Below, piece after piece: positions 24,306 to 33,641 of a stretch of 64,000 bases of DNA. Position numbers and translations under genes: made by a program. Source of the DNA: Pseudoflavitalea sp. G-6-1-2 (GTDB lineage Bacteria > Bacteroidota > Bacteroidia > Chitinophagales > Chitinophagaceae); the NCBI RefSeq assembly GCF_012927185.1, contig NZ_JABBGB010000003.1, positions 124,001 through 188,000 of the forward strand, given 5' to 3'. The notes beneath the pieces were generated by a model, which was not told the DNA's origin, searched no databases, and saw nothing but the letters and a program-made list of their open reading frames with translations. Every line of letters starts with the position of its first letter. Positions within the stretch are counted from its first letter, which is position 1.

Positions 24306-26636
24306 TTATTTTTTGTTCCGCTTCCACCAGGGAGATTTTCTTATTGCCTCCTGATTGGCGTTGCGGCATTTAAGCTGTGCATCTATCACAGTAACCAGCG
24401 TCATATTATAAATGCTTCTCACGGAACTGCCCAGCTGCAATACGTGTACCGGTTTCTTCAGACCCAGCAGAATGGGTCCGATTGCATCGGCGCCACCTAC
24501 TTCCTTCAATAAATTATAGGCCACGTTGCCCGCTGCCAGATTGGGGAAAATGAGGGTATTCACTTCCTGACCTACCAGCTCGCTGAACGGATAGTTCTCA
24601 CGCAGGATGTCCTGACTGAATGCCACACTGGCCTGCATTTCACCATCCACTATGAGGGTTGGATCTTTTTGTTTGATGATGTCGCGCGCTTTGCTCATCA
24701 GCTTCGCTTCCGGACTGTCGCTGCTGCCGAAATTGCTGTAGCTCAGCAGTGCAATGCGCGGAGTGAGGTTGAAATTGCGCACTTCTTTGGCTGCCATCAG
24801 CGTTATTTCTGCTACTTCTTCCGCAGAAGGATTGAAGTTCACCGTGGTGTCGGCCATGAACAATGGTCCTTTTTTGGTGAGAAGCAGATACATGCCTGCA
24901 ATCTTCTTCACATTGTCCTCTGTTCCGATCACCTGCAATGCTGGACGGATGGTATCAGGATAATTACGCGTCAGTCCTGAGATCATGCCATCTGCATCTC
25001 CTGTCTCCACCATCATGCAACCGAAATAGTTACGGTCTTTCATGATCTTGGTAGACTCGTATTTGTTGATGCCGCGGCGCGAACGTTTTTTGAAGAACAG
25101 TTCTCCGAACTGTTTTCTCTTCTCTTCGTGTTCATCGCTGCGTGGATCGATGATAGGAAGTTCTTCGATATCGATCTTATTCTCTGCTGCGATGGTCTTG
25201 ATCTTTTTCTCGTCACCTAACAGAATAGGGTAAGCGATACCTTCATCGTAGGCGATCTGCGCTGCTTTGAGCACTTTGATATTGTCTGCTTCCGCAAACA
25301 CAATACGGCGTGGATCTTTGCGGGCCTTGCTTCCGAGCACACGCATCACCTGATTGTCGAGGCCGAGGCGCTTGTTGAGCTCGATGGCATAATCTTCCCA
25401 GTTGTCGATGGTGATCTGCGCTACGCCGCTTTCGATGGCTGCTTTCGCAACAGCAGGAGAAACGGTAGCAAGGAGACGTGGATCGAGTGGCTTGGGAATG
25501 ATGTAATCCGGACCGAAAACAATATTCTTTTCGTTGTAGGCAGTGTTCACGATATCGGGCACCGGCGTTCTTGCCAGTTCGGCGAGTGCACGTACTGCAG
25601 CGAGTTTCATCGCTTCGTTGATCTGAGTGGCACGCACGTCGAGTGCTCCACGGAAGATGAAGGGGAAACCGAGTACGTTGTTCACCTGATTGGGATAATC
25701 GCTGCGGCCGGTAGCGAAGATGAGGTCTTTGCGTGCTGCAACTGCCAGATCGTAAGCGATCTCCGGATCGGGATTGGCCATCGCAAACACGATGGGGTTT
25801 TTGGCCATGCTCTTCACCATATCTTCAGTAACCACATTGCCTACGCTGAGACCGATAAATACATCGGCATCTTTCATGGCGTCTGCGAGTGTAATGCCTG
25901 TTTTGGTGGTGGTGGCAAATTTCTTCTTGTCTTCGTCGAGGTCGGCGCGGTTGGCATGCAACACACCTTTGCGGTCGAACATGAAGAAGTTCTCCGGGCG
26001 GGCGCCGAGAGATACATATAATTTGGCGCAGGCCATGGCTGCCGCTCCGGCGCCATTTACTACGAAAGTAACTTTTTCGATCTTCTTCCTCTGAATTTCG
26101 AGGGCATTGAGAAGGGCCGCTGCGGAGATGATGGCGGTTCCGTGCTGATCGTCGTGCATCACGGGGATCTTCATCTCTTCTCTGAGCTTCTGCTCGATGT
26201 AGAAACACTCAGGCGCTTTGATGTCTTCGAGGTTGATGCCACCGAATGTAGGCTCCAGCGATTTTACGATCTGAACAAATTTCTCGGGATCTTTCTCATT
26301 GATCTCGATATCGAATACGTCGATGTCTGCGAATATTTTGAAGAGTACACCCTTGCCTTCCATCACGGGTTTGCCGGCTTCGGGGCCGATATCGCCCAAT
26401 CCGAGTACAGCGGTTCCGTTGCTGATCACAGCAACCAGATTACCCTTGGCGGTATATTGGTAAACTTTTTCGGGATTGGCAGCAATTTCTTTGCAAGGCT
26501 CGGCTACGCCGGGTGAATAGGCCAGCGAAAGGTCGCGCTGGGTTTTTGCTTCTTTGGTTGGTACAACTTCTATTTTGCCTGGTCTTCCTTTGGAATGGTA
26601 TTCCAGGGCTTGCTCCCTGATGAGTTCTTTTTTCAT
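24306..26636 (-). CDS. maeB: NADP-dependent malic enzyme fused to a phosphotransacetylase-like domain
   Basis: 777 residues with the start at ATG 26636 ([24 protein letters not shown]), which is the usual N terminus for MaeB; a longer frame upstream has no homology. The malic domain (about residues 1-160) has [15 protein letters not shown] and the metal-binding [15 protein letters not shown]. The NAD(P)-binding domain has [17 protein letters not shown]. From about residue 430 a phosphotransacetylase-like domain follows ([30 protein letters not shown]), which in MaeB is regulatory and binds acetyl-CoA. It decarboxylates malate to pyruvate with NADPH formation. Confidence 0.95.
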   Translation of the reverse strand: MKKELIREQALEYHSKGRPGKIEVVPTKEAKTQRDLSLAYSPGVAEPCKEIAANPEKVYQYTAKGNLVAVISNGTAVLGLGDIGPEAGKPVMEGKGVLFKIFADIDVFDIEINEKDPEKFVQIVKSLEPTFGGINLEDIKAPECFYIEQKLREEMKIPVMHDDQHGTAIISAAALLNALEIQRKKIEKVTFVVNGAGAAAMACAKLYVSLGARPENFFMFDRKGVLHANRADLDEDKKKFATTTKTGITLADAMKDADVFIGLSVGNVVTEDMVKSMAKNPIVFAMANPDPEIAYDLAVAARKDLIFATGRSDYPNQVNNVLGFPFIFRGALDVRATQINEAMKLAAVRALAELARTPVPDIVNTAYNEKNIVFGPDYIIPKPLDPRLLATVSPAVAKAAIESGVAQITIDNWEDYAIELNKRLGLDNQVMRVLGSKARKDPRRIVFAEADNIKVLKAAQIAYDEGIAYPILLGDEKKIKTIAAENKIDIEELPIIDPRSDEHEEKRKQFGELFFKKRSRRGINKYESTKIMKDRNYFGCMMVETGDADGMISGLTRNYPDTIRPALQVIGTEDNVKKIAGMYLLLTKKGPLFMADTTVNFNPSAEEVAEITLMAAKEVRNFNLTPRIALLSYSNFGSSDSPEAKLMSKARDIIKQKDPTLIVDGEMQASVAFSQDILRENYPFSELVGQEVNTLIFPNLAAGNVAYNLLKEVGGADAIGPILLGLKKPVHVLQLGSSVRSIYNMTLVTVIDAQLKCRNANQEAIRKSPWWKRNKK

Positions 26637-26996
26637 AAAGTTCTTGTTAATCAGGCAGTTAACGGTTGGCTGGAGGGTTTTAGTACATGACAAAGCGGTT
26701 ATTAATAAGGGTAAAACCTCCAGACGCCCTGCCAAAAACAGGTGTGCAATGTACGTCATTATGGGCATCCGGCTTTTTACAGGCCAAAAATTATGAATGC
26801 GCTAACCGGGTGAGGATGAACAAGAGCGGAGAAACGGGAAGACTGTTTTTGCCTATATTTGATCAGTCTTGACCGTTTTTCCCCTCCCTTCCGGATAAAT
26901 TCCCTTTCAACAACCCACATTACAGCTCTGATATTTCCCCTTAACGCTACAGGATCGAAATCCATTGCATTTGTTACCACCAACAAAAAACACTCT
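26637..26996. promoter_or_regulatory. Divergent promoter region between maeB and a T9SS protein gene
   Basis: This 360-base gap has no real gene. It must hold both promoters. On the plus strand TATATTTG at 26854-26861 is an exact TAnnTTTG element, which would give a leader of about 130 bases to the T9SS gene. I did not find an equally good -7 element for maeB on the minus strand. Confidence 0.5.
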
Positions 26997-29027
26997 ATGC
27001 AAAAGGAACGTAACCTGCTGCGGAGCTATTCCGTTAAATTATGCTGGATGATCGTTTGCTGTTTCGGCATCTTTAACCAGAGCCTTGCCAACGACCGGCC
27101 ATATACCATCCGCTACGATACCATCGTGCATGGAGGCGTGCTCGTAGCAGGCAATACCAATGTTACCAGAAACTATCTCGCTCCTGTTTCTTCCTATATA
27201 GATATCGATGGTGATGGCTCTACCTACAACTCATCCAGTGAAGACGTTACCATTCCGCCTGGTGCTACCGTGATTAAGGCATTTCTCTACTGGCAATCCA
27301 CCAAGAACTACGGCCCTACATCGTTTCCTCCGGGATTCAATACCAGTGTGCTGTTCAAAACTCCCGGTGGCGCCTACACGTCATTGGCGCCGGATGTAAC
27401 CGATATCGCCACCGCTGGTTATTACTGGCTGGGCATTAAAGATGTAACCAGCATGGTGCAAACATCAGGCACTTACACTGTGGCAAATATCATGGCACAA
27501 CCTGTACCTCCCGGTACCAACGGTTACCCGCCCTTTGCAGGATGGAGCCTTTGGATCGCCTACACCACACCTGCCGAACCCAACTGGTACCGGATAGTAT
27601 TGGTAGATGGAACAAAATATGTCACTGCCGGATCCAATGATATTACGGTTGATGGATTTCGTGTAGTCAACAATCCGTCTGTTCCCATCGATGGCGAAGC
27701 AGGATGGTTCGTAGGCAATGCCAATTTCGATTGGGGTGATGCCATGACCTACACCAACAACACTACCAGCACCACACAATTTTTCTCCAATGGAACTAAC
27801 CCTATGTTCAACGTATTGAATGAAAGCCGCACCTACAAAGGATTACCGGTGTTGAACCCACGCAACCCTGCATCCGGACCAAAATACTACAACAGCAGTA
27901 TCTACAATCCGCCAGGCGAAACCCGCGTGAATGTGGACTTTCCCTGGTTCGATCTCGATGTGGTGGATCTCAGCGCCATCATGACGCGCGGGCAAACCAG
28001 CTTCACCCTTAAATTTTACCCGCAGGGTGGGGGTGTTACCGGCTGCGGGCAAACCTATGCGGGGTGCGACGACTGGAATAATCCCGGTTACGTATATGCG
28101 AAAATAAGAACTGGCATCACTGTCTCCGATGCAAAGAATACTGCTATTCCACGGCCGGCCATCAACAGCAGTCTCCCACTCGATGGGGCAGGAGGCAATC
28201 CTCCGGCATTCTCAGGTAAAGGCCCCGAAGAAGAAAACCTGGGCGCAACCAATAGCGTACTTATCAAAACATTGCCACTCGAAGCCGAACTCTATTACGA
28301 TTATGGAGCGGGTCCCGTGCTCATTACAGCTGGCACTACCATTCCGGCATTGGACCCTTCCAAACTCACCATCAAATTTCTCAACAATGTGGCCGGCTCT
28401 ACTTTCTTCACCTATGCGATGATCAGTGCCGACGGCGTGGAAGATCCCGTGGGCGCTGTGTACCTGCTCACCTGGCCACCGCCGCCATTGCCGGTAACCT
28501 TGCAGCAATTCGATGCAAAGCTGGTGCAGCAGCAGGCACAGCTGAGTTGGATAACGGCCTCCGAGATCAATACAGCCTGGTTTGAAATTCAAAAACGACA
28601 GGGTAATGATGCATGGACGATTGCCGGAAAAATCGCTGCCGCAGGCAACAGCACAACGCCACGCAATTATCAGTTTACCGACAATGCCACGAATTCCGGC
28701 AGCTGGCAATACCGACTGCGCATGCTCGATGCAGACGGCACCGAAAGCTTCAGCGCCGTTAAACTGCTGAATATCGGCAGCCAGCAGGCGGTGGTGATCA
28801 GTCCGAACCCTGCCAAAGGCACGGTGGCACTGAGTTTCAGCGAAGCCGACAATCAACCGAAAGAGATCAGTTTCTACAATGCTTCGGGAGGACTGGTATT
28901 GTCTGCCACCATTCCGGCCGGGCAGCTCCGGCGGCAGTTCGATGTGGTGCATCTCCCGGCGGGCCTCTACAATGTAGTTGTGCGGGGCCGGCAAACCACT
29001 CATCAGCTGAAACTGATACTGAAATAA
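26997..29027 (+). CDS. Large secreted protein with T9SS type A sorting domain
   Basis: 676 residues from ATG 26997; earlier frame residues are untranslated leader. The signal peptide is SVKLCWMIVCCFGIFNQSLA. The mature N-terminal half (YTIRYDTIVHGGVLVAGNTNVTRNYL ... PPGATVIKAFLYWQSTKNYG) is a beta-sandwich-type module common in surface proteins, with repeated D-x-D-G-D-G-x-T motifs that may bind Ca2+ (YIDIDGDGSTYNSSS). After about residue 480 comes a proline-rich linker, a fibronectin-like repeat (PVTLQQFDAKLVQQQAQLSWITASEINTAWFEIQKR), and a T9SS sorting domain (ISPNPAKGTVALSF ... LPAGLYNVVVRGRQTTHQL). It is probably an adhesin or surface-layer component. No catalytic residues are apparent. 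Confidence 0.75.
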   Translation: MQKERNLLRSYSVKLCWMIVCCFGIFNQSLANDRPYTIRYDTIVHGGVLVAGNTNVTRNYLAPVSSYIDIDGDGSTYNSSSEDVTIPPGATVIKAFLYWQSTKNYGPTSFPPGFNTSVLFKTPGGAYTSLAPDVTDIATAGYYWLGIKDVTSMVQTSGTYTVANIMAQPVPPGTNGYPPFAGWSLWIAYTTPAEPNWYRIVLVDGTKYVTAGSNDITVDGFRVVNNPSVPIDGEAGWFVGNANFDWGDAMTYTNNTTSTTQFFSNGTNPMFNVLNESRTYKGLPVLNPRNPASGPKYYNSSIYNPPGETRVNVDFPWFDLDVVDLSAIMTRGQTSFTLKFYPQGGGVTGCGQTYAGCDDWNNPGYVYAKIRTGITVSDAKNTAIPRPAINSSLPLDGAGGNPPAFSGKGPEEENLGATNSVLIKTLPLEAELYYDYGAGPVLITAGTTIPALDPSKLTIKFLNNVAGSTFFTYAMISADGVEDPVGAVYLLTWPPPPLPVTLQQFDAKLVQQQAQLSWITASEINTAWFEIQKRQGNDAWTIAGKIAAAGNSTTPRNYQFTDNATNSGSWQYRLRMLDADGTESFSAVKLLNIGSQQAVVISPNPAKGTVALSFSEADNQPKEISFYNASGGLVLSATIPAGQLRRQFDVVHLPAGLYNVVVRGRQTTHQLKLILK

Positions 29028-29043
29028 AATATTTACCAAAAAC

Positions 29044-29097
29044 TTGCATGGTAAAGATAATGTACTTATGTTTGGGTGTACTATTGAAGTAGTACAC
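29044..29097 (+). promoter_or_regulatory. Promoter and GntR-type operator of the ABC exporter operon
   Basis: A TTG at 29044-29046 is followed after 20 bases by TATGTTTG (29067-29074), an exact TAnnTTTG -7 element. The perfect inverted repeat GTGTACTA-TTGAAG-TAGTACAC occupies 29076-29083 and 29090-29097, covering the likely transcription start. The outer halves resemble the GTGTA...TACAC arms known for YtrA-type GntR regulators. Since the third gene of the operon encodes such a regulator, autorepression by binding here is the natural inference. Confidence 0.75.
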
Positions 29098-29110
29098 TAA
29101 AACACAAGAC

Positions 29111-29944
29111 ATGATCAACGTACAAAACCTCCACTTTGCTTATCGGAAAAAGCCGGTGTTCACCGGGCTCGATCTGCAACTGCAGAGTGGTCATATCTAC
29201 GGCCTGCTGGGCAAGAACGGCACCGGCAAGTCTACCTTGCTGCGCAATATGGCGGGCCTGCTCTTCCCCGATACCGGCAGCATCGATGTACTCGGCTTTC
29301 AACCCAAACACCGCAAGCCGGCTTTTTTGCAGGAAGTTTTTATGGTGGCCGAAGAATTCCATCTTCCCAATGTACCGCTGAAGCAATATGTAAAATACCA
29401 GAGTCCTTTTTATCCGCGATTCAGCAACGAGCAGTTCAGCAAATACATGCAGGAGTTTGAAATACCGGCAGACAGCCGCCTGCAGGATATGAGTTATGGT
29501 CAGAAAAAGAAAGTGCTGATCAGTTTCGGACTCGCCTGCAATGCCTCCGTATTGCTGATGGATGAACCCACCAATGGACTCGACATCATGAGTAAAAGCC
29601 AGTTCCGCAAAGTAATGGCAGGTGCGCTCGACGAAAACAAATGCATGGTGATCAGCACCCATCAGGTGAAAGATCTGGAGAGCCTCATCGACCGCATCAC
29701 CATCATCGATGAGGGACGCATTCTTTTCGATCAGACCATCGATGCCATCAGCCGCAAACTGCAGTTCTCCGTATCGTTCGATCCCGAAGAAGTGAAGAAT
29801 GCCATCTACAGCGAAGCCTCGCTCCGCGGCCATTCCGTGATCATGAAGAACGAAACCGACGAAGAAAGCAAACTCGATCTGGAACTGCTGTACAAGGCCA
29901 TCATCCTTAACCGTGAACAGGTGCAGAAAGCTTTTGCTGCCTGA
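29111..29944 (+). CDS. ABC transporter ATP-binding protein (first exporter of the operon)
   Basis: 277 residues. Walker A is GKNGTGKST at about 34-42, the Q-loop segment is EVFMVAEEFHLPN, the signature motif is degenerate (MSYGQKKKVLISFGLA instead of LSGGQ), and Walker B is VLLMDEPTNGLD, with a switch histidine in VISTHQVKDL. The C-terminal 60 residues are acidic and likely bind the permease. It is the first gene after the palindromic operator. Its partner is the permease 31 bases downstream. Such DrrA/YtrB-like exporters often expel peptides or cell-envelope-active drugs; the substrate is unknown. Confidence 0.88.
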   Translation: MINVQNLHFAYRKKPVFTGLDLQLQSGHIYGLLGKNGTGKSTLLRNMAGLLFPDTGSIDVLGFQPKHRKPAFLQEVFMVAEEFHLPNVPLKQYVKYQSPFYPRFSNEQFSKYMQEFEIPADSRLQDMSYGQKKKVLISFGLACNASVLLMDEPTNGLDIMSKSQFRKVMAGALDENKCMVISTHQVKDLESLIDRITIIDEGRILFDQTIDAISRKLQFSVSFDPEEVKNAIYSEASLRGHSVIMKNETDEESKLDLELLYKAIILNREQVQKAFAA

Positions 29945-29975
29945 TCATAATTGCTCAATCAAGAAATTAATATTC

Positions 29976-30824
29976 ATGAATCAGGTTTTTGATTTTTCAA
30001 GATTCAGATTGCTGGCCGCAAGGCATTGGATAGAGAACAGGCAGCGATACCTGCTGTCGCTAGGCGCGTTCGCCGGCCTGCTGATCTTGTGGTTCATTTT
30101 TGCTTTTCTCCTGCAGGGCAGCCATGAAGCGCAGAATCTGTATGTGCAACTGGGTACATTTTATTTCGGGCTTTTCGTAACTGGAAGCCTTTATGCCAGT
30201 ACCCTATTCAGCAGTCTGGCTGCCAAACCCACAGCCATCAATTATCTCAGCGTTCCGGCATCTCATCTCGAAAAGATGTTGATCGCATTGCTGTATGGTG
30301 TGGTACTGTTCTTTCTGACCTATCTGGTTATATTTTATGTGGTGGATTTTCTGATGCTGCAGATACTCAACCCGATTGCAGCACGCAATTATCATCCATA
30401 TGATGTAGGCAATAAGTTGTCGGAGTTCGAGCCGCAAACTCTGGTGAATGTTTTCAGGCCATTCAGAGAGAACAGGTACGACAATCAGAATTTTTATTAT
30501 TTGCTGATGGTGTACTTCACCCTGCAATCAACCTTTCTCGCCGGCTCGGTTTTCTTTACCCGTTTCAGTTTTATCAAAACGGTGATCACTCTGCTGGTGT
30601 TTTCATTTCTGGTATTTGTGCTGGTATTTATTTTGGTAGAAGTGGTGATACCCAAAGGAGGATTCTCAGGAGCAGGTCTGGTTAAATACCAGCTTGGTTA
30701 TGAAAGTGGCGTAATCACATTACCGGAGAGTATGTTCACCGTATTCCGTTACATCGGCCTATACGCATTTGCTCCTGCTTTCTGGGTTGCCAGCTATTTC
30801 AAACTGAAAGAAAAAGAGGTCTGA
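29976..30824 (+). CDS. ABC-2 type permease, probable partner of the 29111 ATPase
   Basis: I take ATG 29976 (MNQVFDFSRFRLLAARHW), since the frame before it overlaps the ATPase gene. The 282-residue product has about six hydrophobic stretches: YLLSLGAFAGLLILWFIFAFL, LGTFYFGLFVTGSLYASTLFSSLA, IALLYGVVLFFLTYLVIFYVV, a long periplasmic or cytoplasmic loop with YNQ-like residues (residues 130-185), SFIKTVITLLVFSFLVFVLVFILVEVV, and LYAFAPAFWVASYF near the C-terminus. No strong domain motif is visible, but the order, size and position fit an ABC-2 permease. Confidence 0.75.
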   Translation: MNQVFDFSRFRLLAARHWIENRQRYLLSLGAFAGLLILWFIFAFLLQGSHEAQNLYVQLGTFYFGLFVTGSLYASTLFSSLAAKPTAINYLSVPASHLEKMLIALLYGVVLFFLTYLVIFYVVDFLMLQILNPIAARNYHPYDVGNKLSEFEPQTLVNVFRPFRENRYDNQNFYYLLMVYFTLQSTFLAGSVFFTRFSFIKTVITLLVFSFLVFVLVFILVEVVIPKGGFSGAGLVKYQLGYESGVITLPESMFTVFRYIGLYAFAPAFWVASYFKLKEKEV

Positions 30825-30841
30825 CCGAAAAACAAATCATT

Positions 30842-31213
30842 ATGCAATTCCGCGAATCACAAGCAATATACTTACAGATCGCAGACTACGTATGCGAACG
30901 GATACTGCTGAAAGAATGGAAGCCCGAAGAGCGCATTCCTTCAGTAAGGGAGCTGGCGGTGCAGCTGGAAGTGAATCCCAATACGGTTATGCGCAGTTAT
31001 GAGTTTCTGCAGCAGCAGGAGATCATCACCAACCAACGCGGTATCGGATACTTCGTCGCAGCCACTGCTTTCAAACATGCCATGCAATATCGAAAAGAAG
31101 CATTCCTCGAAAAAGAACTGCCGCAGGTTTTCAGAAATATGTACCTGCTCGATATGGATATGGATGAACTGAAACCCCGATTTGAAAAATACAAGAAACA
31201 ACATTTCGCATGA
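30842..31213 (+). CDS. GntR family transcriptional regulator, YtrA subfamily
   Basis: 123 residues. The N-terminal winged helix-turn-helix is clear: AIYLQIADYVCERILLKEWKPEERIPSVRELAVQLEVNPNTVMRSYEFLQQQEIITNQRGIGYFVA, in which IPSVRELA...NPNTVMR is the GntR signature. The short C-terminal part of about 50 residues (two helices) is the mark of the YtrA subfamily, which controls ABC-transporter operons. The likely DNA target is the palindrome at 29076-29097, which covers the operon's own start site. Its stop overlaps the next gene's ATG (ATGA), so translation is coupled. Confidence 0.92.
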   Translation: MQFRESQAIYLQIADYVCERILLKEWKPEERIPSVRELAVQLEVNPNTVMRSYEFLQQQEIITNQRGIGYFVAATAFKHAMQYRKEAFLEKELPQVFRNMYLLDMDMDELKPRFEKYKKQHFA

Positions 31214-31938
31214 AAACAAGCAGCAAAATATTCACCGGGATCTTTATGACCCCCATCATCATTCCGCTGATTGTGGCAGGCACTATCATCTATAAAGTGA
31301 AATCAGGTCAGGTGGAAAAAGATGGATTTGACGGGCGCACGTATGATGCTCAATATTTCCCGCAGGCAAAACATATCGTTGTAAATGGCTTCTACAACCT
31401 GGAGATCGAAATCAGCGACTCAACGGAGGTTGACATCTATCATAGCCACGCTGTAATGGCAAGAACAAAGATGAAGGGCGATACGCTGATGCTGAACGGA
31501 GACACCACCATGGTTTCCAGGCGTACCGGGAAAGACATTGTAACGGTCGCAGATACTACCACAGAGGGAACCTCCAGAAAGGTTGTGCTGAAAATACCTT
31601 CCGGCTTCCCTGTAACCCTTCTCCATACAACCATGGAACTCTCATTGAAGCAGGCAGATAAAGCCCCCAACTTCAATCTGGAGCTGATCAATTCAACACT
31701 CAGAAGAGATAGTTATCACGATGAGAACGTACGTGCGGTTGGGCAGCTCAATATCACTGGTAAAGAATCTGTGCTGGAGATCAGAGGGCTGAATATCCAG
31801 AGCCTGCAACTGGATCTTTCGCACAGCAAGGCCGATCTCAGTTCATCCGAGATCAATGCATTCAACCTTAAAATAGATTCCACTTCAGGCATCAACCTCA
31901 AAGGCGAACACCTCAAAAAATTATCTCCGACCAAATAG
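31210..31938 (+). CDS. Membrane-anchored envelope protein of unknown function
   Basis: 242 residues. One N-terminal transmembrane or signal-anchor segment (about residues 10-27, GIFMTPIIIPLIVAGTIIY) precedes a periplasmic-type domain of about 200 residues. Its middle and C-terminal part (VRAVGQLNITGKESVLEIRGLNIQSLQLDLSHSKADLSSSEINAFNLKIDSTSGINLKGEHLKKLSP) has the repeating short beta-strands of DUF2807/GIN-type putative auto-transporter domains, though it was not recognised firmly. The gene overlaps the GntR gene by four bases and lies 7 bases before the second exporter ATPase. It could be a sensor or accessory subunit of the exporters. Confidence 0.6.
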   Translation: MKTSSKIFTGIFMTPIIIPLIVAGTIIYKVKSGQVEKDGFDGRTYDAQYFPQAKHIVVNGFYNLEIEISDSTEVDIYHSHAVMARTKMKGDTLMLNGDTTMVSRRTGKDIVTVADTTTEGTSRKVVLKIPSGFPVTLLHTTMELSLKQADKAPNFNLELINSTLRRDSYHDENVRAVGQLNITGKESVLEIRGLNIQSLQLDLSHSKADLSSSEINAFNLKIDSTSGINLKGEHLKKLSPTK

Positions 31939-31945
31939 TATAGCC

Positions 31946-32854
31946 ATGAATTCTTTTATGATCGAAACCCAGCGACTGGACTTCACGTTCCGGTCCGGGC
32001 AACCCATTCTCCAGCAATTGGATTTGCAGGTGCCCACAGGCAGCATCTACGGTTTTCTCGGTCCCAACGGGGCCGGCAAAACCACCACGCTTCGCCTCAT
32101 TCTCGGACTGCTGAAACTGCAGAAAGGAAGCATCCGCATCTTCGGAGAAAACCTGCAGACCAATCGTATCAGCATTCTCAATAAACTGGGTGCGCTGATA
32201 GAACAACCTTCTTTCTATTTGCATCTCACCGGAAAAGAAAACCTCGAACTGTTCAGGCTTACATTCCAGTGTGCTAAAAGCCGCATCGACGATGTACTGA
32301 AGATCGTAGGTCTCACCGATGCTGCGCACAAAAAAGCCAGCGCTTATTCGCTCGGCATGAAGCAACGGCTGGCCATTGCCATTGCCCTGCTCAACGATCC
32401 GCAACTGCTGATACTCGACGAGCCCACCAATGGCCTCGATCCCAGCGGCATTATCGAAACGCGTGAGCTCATCATCAAACTGAACAAAGAAGAAGGAAAA
32501 ACCATTCTCGTAAGCAGTCACCTGCTGAGTGAGATGGAAAAGATGGCCACGCATATCGGCATCATTCACAAAGGCAAACTGTTGTTTCAGGGTTCGATGG
32601 GCGAGCTGAGAACACTGCAGGCCAGCAATACACAGGTTACTGTTGAAGTAAACGATACAGTGAGGGCAGTGCAGCTGCTTGCCGGGTTTCCTGTTCAGCA
32701 TGTCAATGGACAAGGCTTTTCCGTTGGCTTCGAAAGCAGGGCACGCACTGCTGCGCTCAACAAAGCGCTGGTAGAGGGTGGAGTAGAAGTGTATCAGGTA
32801 TCGGTGGAGCAGCACGATCTCGAAAACCTTTTTGTTCAAATCACCAATCAGTAA
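31946..32854 (+). CDS. ABC transporter ATP-binding protein (second exporter of the operon)
   Basis: 302 residues. Walker A is GPNGAGKTT at about 40-48, signature YSLGMKQRLAIAIALL, Walker B LLILDEPTNGLDPSG, and switch histidine in VSSHLLSEMEKM. The C-terminal domain (FVGLE-like region, about residues 225-300) is as in bacitracin-type (BcrA) or lantibiotic-immunity ATPases. It stands between the membrane-anchored protein and the permease gene, which starts 2 bases after its stop. Together they form the operon's second exporter. It is more canonical than the first ATPase of the operon. Confidence 0.9.
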   Translation: MNSFMIETQRLDFTFRSGQPILQQLDLQVPTGSIYGFLGPNGAGKTTTLRLILGLLKLQKGSIRIFGENLQTNRISILNKLGALIEQPSFYLHLTGKENLELFRLTFQCAKSRIDDVLKIVGLTDAAHKKASAYSLGMKQRLAIAIALLNDPQLLILDEPTNGLDPSGIIETRELIIKLNKEEGKTILVSSHLLSEMEKMATHIGIIHKGKLLFQGSMGELRTLQASNTQVTVEVNDTVRAVQLLAGFPVQHVNGQGFSVGFESRARTAALNKALVEGGVEVYQVSVEQHDLENLFVQITNQ

Positions 32855-32856
32855 CA

Positions 32857-33636
32857 ATGGCAAGTTTTATCATCAATACAAAAGCTGAACTGCTGAAAAG
32901 CAGGCGCACCCTGGCTTACAGAGTAGCATTCTTCGGAGGCATTTCGCTGCCGGTTCTGTATATGCTGGGATATATTCTTCGTCCGGATATCTTCACCAAA
33001 AGCCTCAGCCAGTTTCCATGGGAAGCACATCTGAAGAATTGCTGGGAGATAGGAGCCGCTTTCTTTCCGATGTTTGTTGTTATTCTTACCAGTCTGGTGG
33101 TTCAGACAGAATACAGGAACAACACCTGGAAGAACGTGTACACTCAGCCTCGTTCCAATGCGGATATTTTCTTTTCAAAATTTGTGGTGATACAATTGCT
33201 GCTGCTGGCTGCGCTGCTGCTGTTCGATCTGTCGCTACTGGCCACGGGTTACGTTTCCAATATGATACATGGTGCTTATGGCTTCTTTTCCATACCGCCC
33301 TCGTTCGATAAGATCATCCACATATCAACGCATATCTATCTCAGCTCGCTGGGGCTTGCTGCGCTGCAATACTGGCTCAGCCTGCGTTTCAAGAATTACA
33401 TCACTTCGATGGGAATCGGCATTGGAATGACCATCGTGGTATTTATGATATTCCAGTGGAACAAATCCATTTACTTCCCGTATGCGCATCCATTGCTTAC
33501 CTATTTTCTGGACAGCAAGAAAGAGCTGGTGTACTACGCGGGAGTTGCAAAGCACGAATGGTATTCCATCATCTATGCAGCAGTATTGTTGCCGCTTGGC
33601 TTCTGGAACATGGTTACAAGAAAGGAGCGTGGATAA
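32857..33636 (+). CDS. ABC-2 type permease, partner of the 31946 ATPase
   Basis: 259 residues. Hydrophobic segments are visible at about residues 22-42 (VAFFGGISLPVLYMLGYIL), 65-85 (IGAAFFPMFVVILTSLVV), 108-130 (FVVIQLLLLAALLLFDLSLLA), 155-175 (ISTHIYLSSLGLAALQYWLS), 187-203 (MGIGIGMTIVVFMIFQW) and 232-250 (YSIIYAAVLLPLGFWNMV). It starts with an amino-terminal cytoplasmic stretch, then the NTWKNVYTQPRSNADIFFSKFVV loop typical of BcrB/LanE-type permeases. It is the last gene of the operon and converges on an M20 amidohydrolase gene with only 5 bases between stop codons, without a visible terminator. Confidence 0.85.
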   Translation: MASFIINTKAELLKSRRTLAYRVAFFGGISLPVLYMLGYILRPDIFTKSLSQFPWEAHLKNCWEIGAAFFPMFVVILTSLVVQTEYRNNTWKNVYTQPRSNADIFFSKFVVIQLLLLAALLLFDLSLLATGYVSNMIHGAYGFFSIPPSFDKIIHISTHIYLSSLGLAALQYWLSLRFKNYITSMGIGIGMTIVVFMIFQWNKSIYFPYAHPLLTYFLDSKKELVYYAGVAKHEWYSIIYAAVLLPLGFWNMVTRKERG

Positions 33637-33641
33637 GAACC

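Noticed and set aside
24306-26768. Longer start for the malic enzyme
   Set aside because: The extra 44 N-terminal residues have no family similarity; [20 protein letters not shown] from 26636 matches the usual MaeB N terminus.
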